From positions 434,001 to 498,000 of the forward strand of contig NW_026646029.1 of NCBI RefSeq assembly GCF_949987535.1: DNA of 64,000 nucleotides. Reading direction: 5' to 3'. Source of the DNA: Balaenoptera acutorostrata. Taxonomy: Eukaryota > Chordata > Mammalia > Artiodactyla > Balaenopteridae. Positions 63,324-64,000 of this stretch are shown one piece after another. Positions within the stretch are counted from its first letter, which is position 1. The number at the start of each line of letters is the position of its first letter. Under the pieces are notes generated by a model. That model did not search any database and was not told where the DNA came from. It saw nothing but the letters and a program-made list of their open reading frames with translations. Both the position numbers and the translations under genes were made by a program.

Positions 63324-64000
63324 TTGGCCAATAAGGGCGTATGCGTTTTTTCCTGAATATATTCAGGAAAAAACGCATACGCCCTTTTTGGCCAAGGGCA
63401 TCATTGTCCACGTTTTGCCGCTTTTCATGTGCTTTCAAGGCGATTCGAATCTACCTCCTGAAATCTGTTTCCTGCAATTCTGCCTTGCTTTCAAAGCCTC
63501 TTCGTTGCCTTCCCTCAATATATTTGTGGACGAGAGTTATCATTTATAACTCTGCAGGTTTGTGAATTGCAGTGCGCCTGCGCTCCATTTTTCCAGTCGC
63601 TGCTTTGGGAGCTGGCCGCAAAAGTGCAGGATTGCTTCAGGCCCTCTTCTGGTTCTGGGGGGCAGGCTGAGCTTGTGGTTAATTCTTCTTCCTGATGGGA
63701 AAATAGAGTGACCTGTGCCTGTCCCAACCCCTAGAGCTAGTCTCTCATTGGTTCCCCCTCTTCCCGTTCATCCTCAGGACAAATTGCAACCTGTACGGAA
63801 CAGGAGGTTAAAGGTGCTGATTCTCTAAGTAGGGAGATGCCTAGTAAAGCGGCTGGAATGGCAAACCCGAGCACAAGGAGATGAGAAATGAGGTGCGTTT
63901 TAGAAACCTTTCCCGATCACACGGTGTACCATCTTCTGGGTTTCTCATGCATGTTTTGGACGTAGGAAGATGCCCTTGAACCTGGAGATTTGGGACCCAT
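63324..64000. repeat. Satellite unit 36 (type H, partial, cut by window end)
   Basis: The palindrome 63324-63395 has one private left-arm mismatch (CCAATAAGG for CCAAAAAGG). CGCTGCTTTGG near 63598 ties it to units 18 and 30. More private substitutions occur here than elsewhere (CTCTAAGTAGG near 63823, GGCAAACCC near 63861, TTTTGGACG near 63955). Confidence 0.97.

Larger units (their letters stand above)
1..64000. repeat. Tandem satellite array, ~1,760 bp unit, ~36.4 copies (probable common cetacean satellite)
   Basis: The whole window is a head-to-tail array with every copy in the same orientation and no inserted foreign sequence. Palindrome-to-palindrome spacing is 1,760 bp for most units, 1,759 bp for those with one single-base deletion, and 1,758 bp for the unit starting at 38686. 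Copies differ by scattered substitutions, many shared by subsets of units. About two thirds of the unit is recognisable as reverse-complement LINE-1 3' end. The unit length and L1 origin match what I recall of the common cetacean satellite; that name is inference, while the repeat structure is seen directly. The array probably forms constitutive (C-band) heterochromatin. Confidence 0.97.

Noticed and set aside
1..64000. CRISPR array or bacterial/phage repeat
   Set aside because: The repeat unit is about 1,760 bp with no unique spacers, and its content is mammalian retrotransposon.
1..64000. Ribosomal DNA or another tandem gene cluster
   Set aside because: No rRNA, tRNA, snRNA or histone-like sequence is seen in the unit, and the unit is too short for mammalian rDNA.
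22542..64000. A regular twelve-unit higher-order repeat
   Set aside because: The twelve-unit offset holds only for units 13-21 against 25-33. Units 22-24 do not match 34-36, and units 1-12 do not match 13-24 in order, so this is a single block duplication rather than a period.

Overview
This window is one uninterrupted satellite DNA array. It holds about 36.4 head-to-tail copies of a roughly 1,760 bp unit, and no functional protein-coding gene, RNA gene or unique flanking sequence. Phased on a palindrome present in every copy, there are 35 complete units (1,758 to 1,760 bp) between 1730 and 63323, plus a partial unit at each end. Copies look almost identical by eye and differ mainly by single-base changes. 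The length variants trace to a few single-base deletions.

Organism: a mammal, very probably a cetacean. About 1.1 kb of each unit reads as the reverse complement of the 3' end of a cetartiodactyl LINE-1: a T-rich stretch (the poly(A) remnant), the 3' UTR, then the end of ORF2. Encoded fragments still resemble the ORF2 protein C-terminus, including a QPLWRSV-like motif and the terminal residues with their stop codon. From memory, the common cetacean satellite has a unit of about 1,760 bp in baleen and most toothed whales, is shorter (about 1,580 bp) in dolphins and their close relatives, and has been reported to be built on L1. A non-delphinoid whale fits best. This was not checked against any database.

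Layout of a unit, starting at the palindrome: (1) a 72 bp zero-spacer palindrome whose arms resemble the terminal inverted repeat of mammalian mariner elements, interpreted as a mariner-derived miniature element inserted in the L1; (2) about 260 bp of further ORF2-derived sequence, minus strand; (3) about 555 bp that I cannot assign; (4) about 870 bp of L1 from the poly(A) remnant through the 3' UTR to the end of ORF2, reaching the next palindrome.

Higher-order structure: units fall into about eight variant types marked by changes in and near the palindrome. They show nested duplications: a two-unit repeat (about 6.3-13.8 kb), a three-unit repeat of period 5,280 bp (17.3-27.9 kb, with a third copy at 43.7-49.0 kb), and a recent block of about 14.9 kb (22.54-37.42 kb copied at 43.66-58.54 kb, offset 21,118 bp). 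These are the expected traces of unequal exchange and gene conversion in heterochromatin. Open reading frames here recur only because the DNA recurs, and they are not reported as genes.
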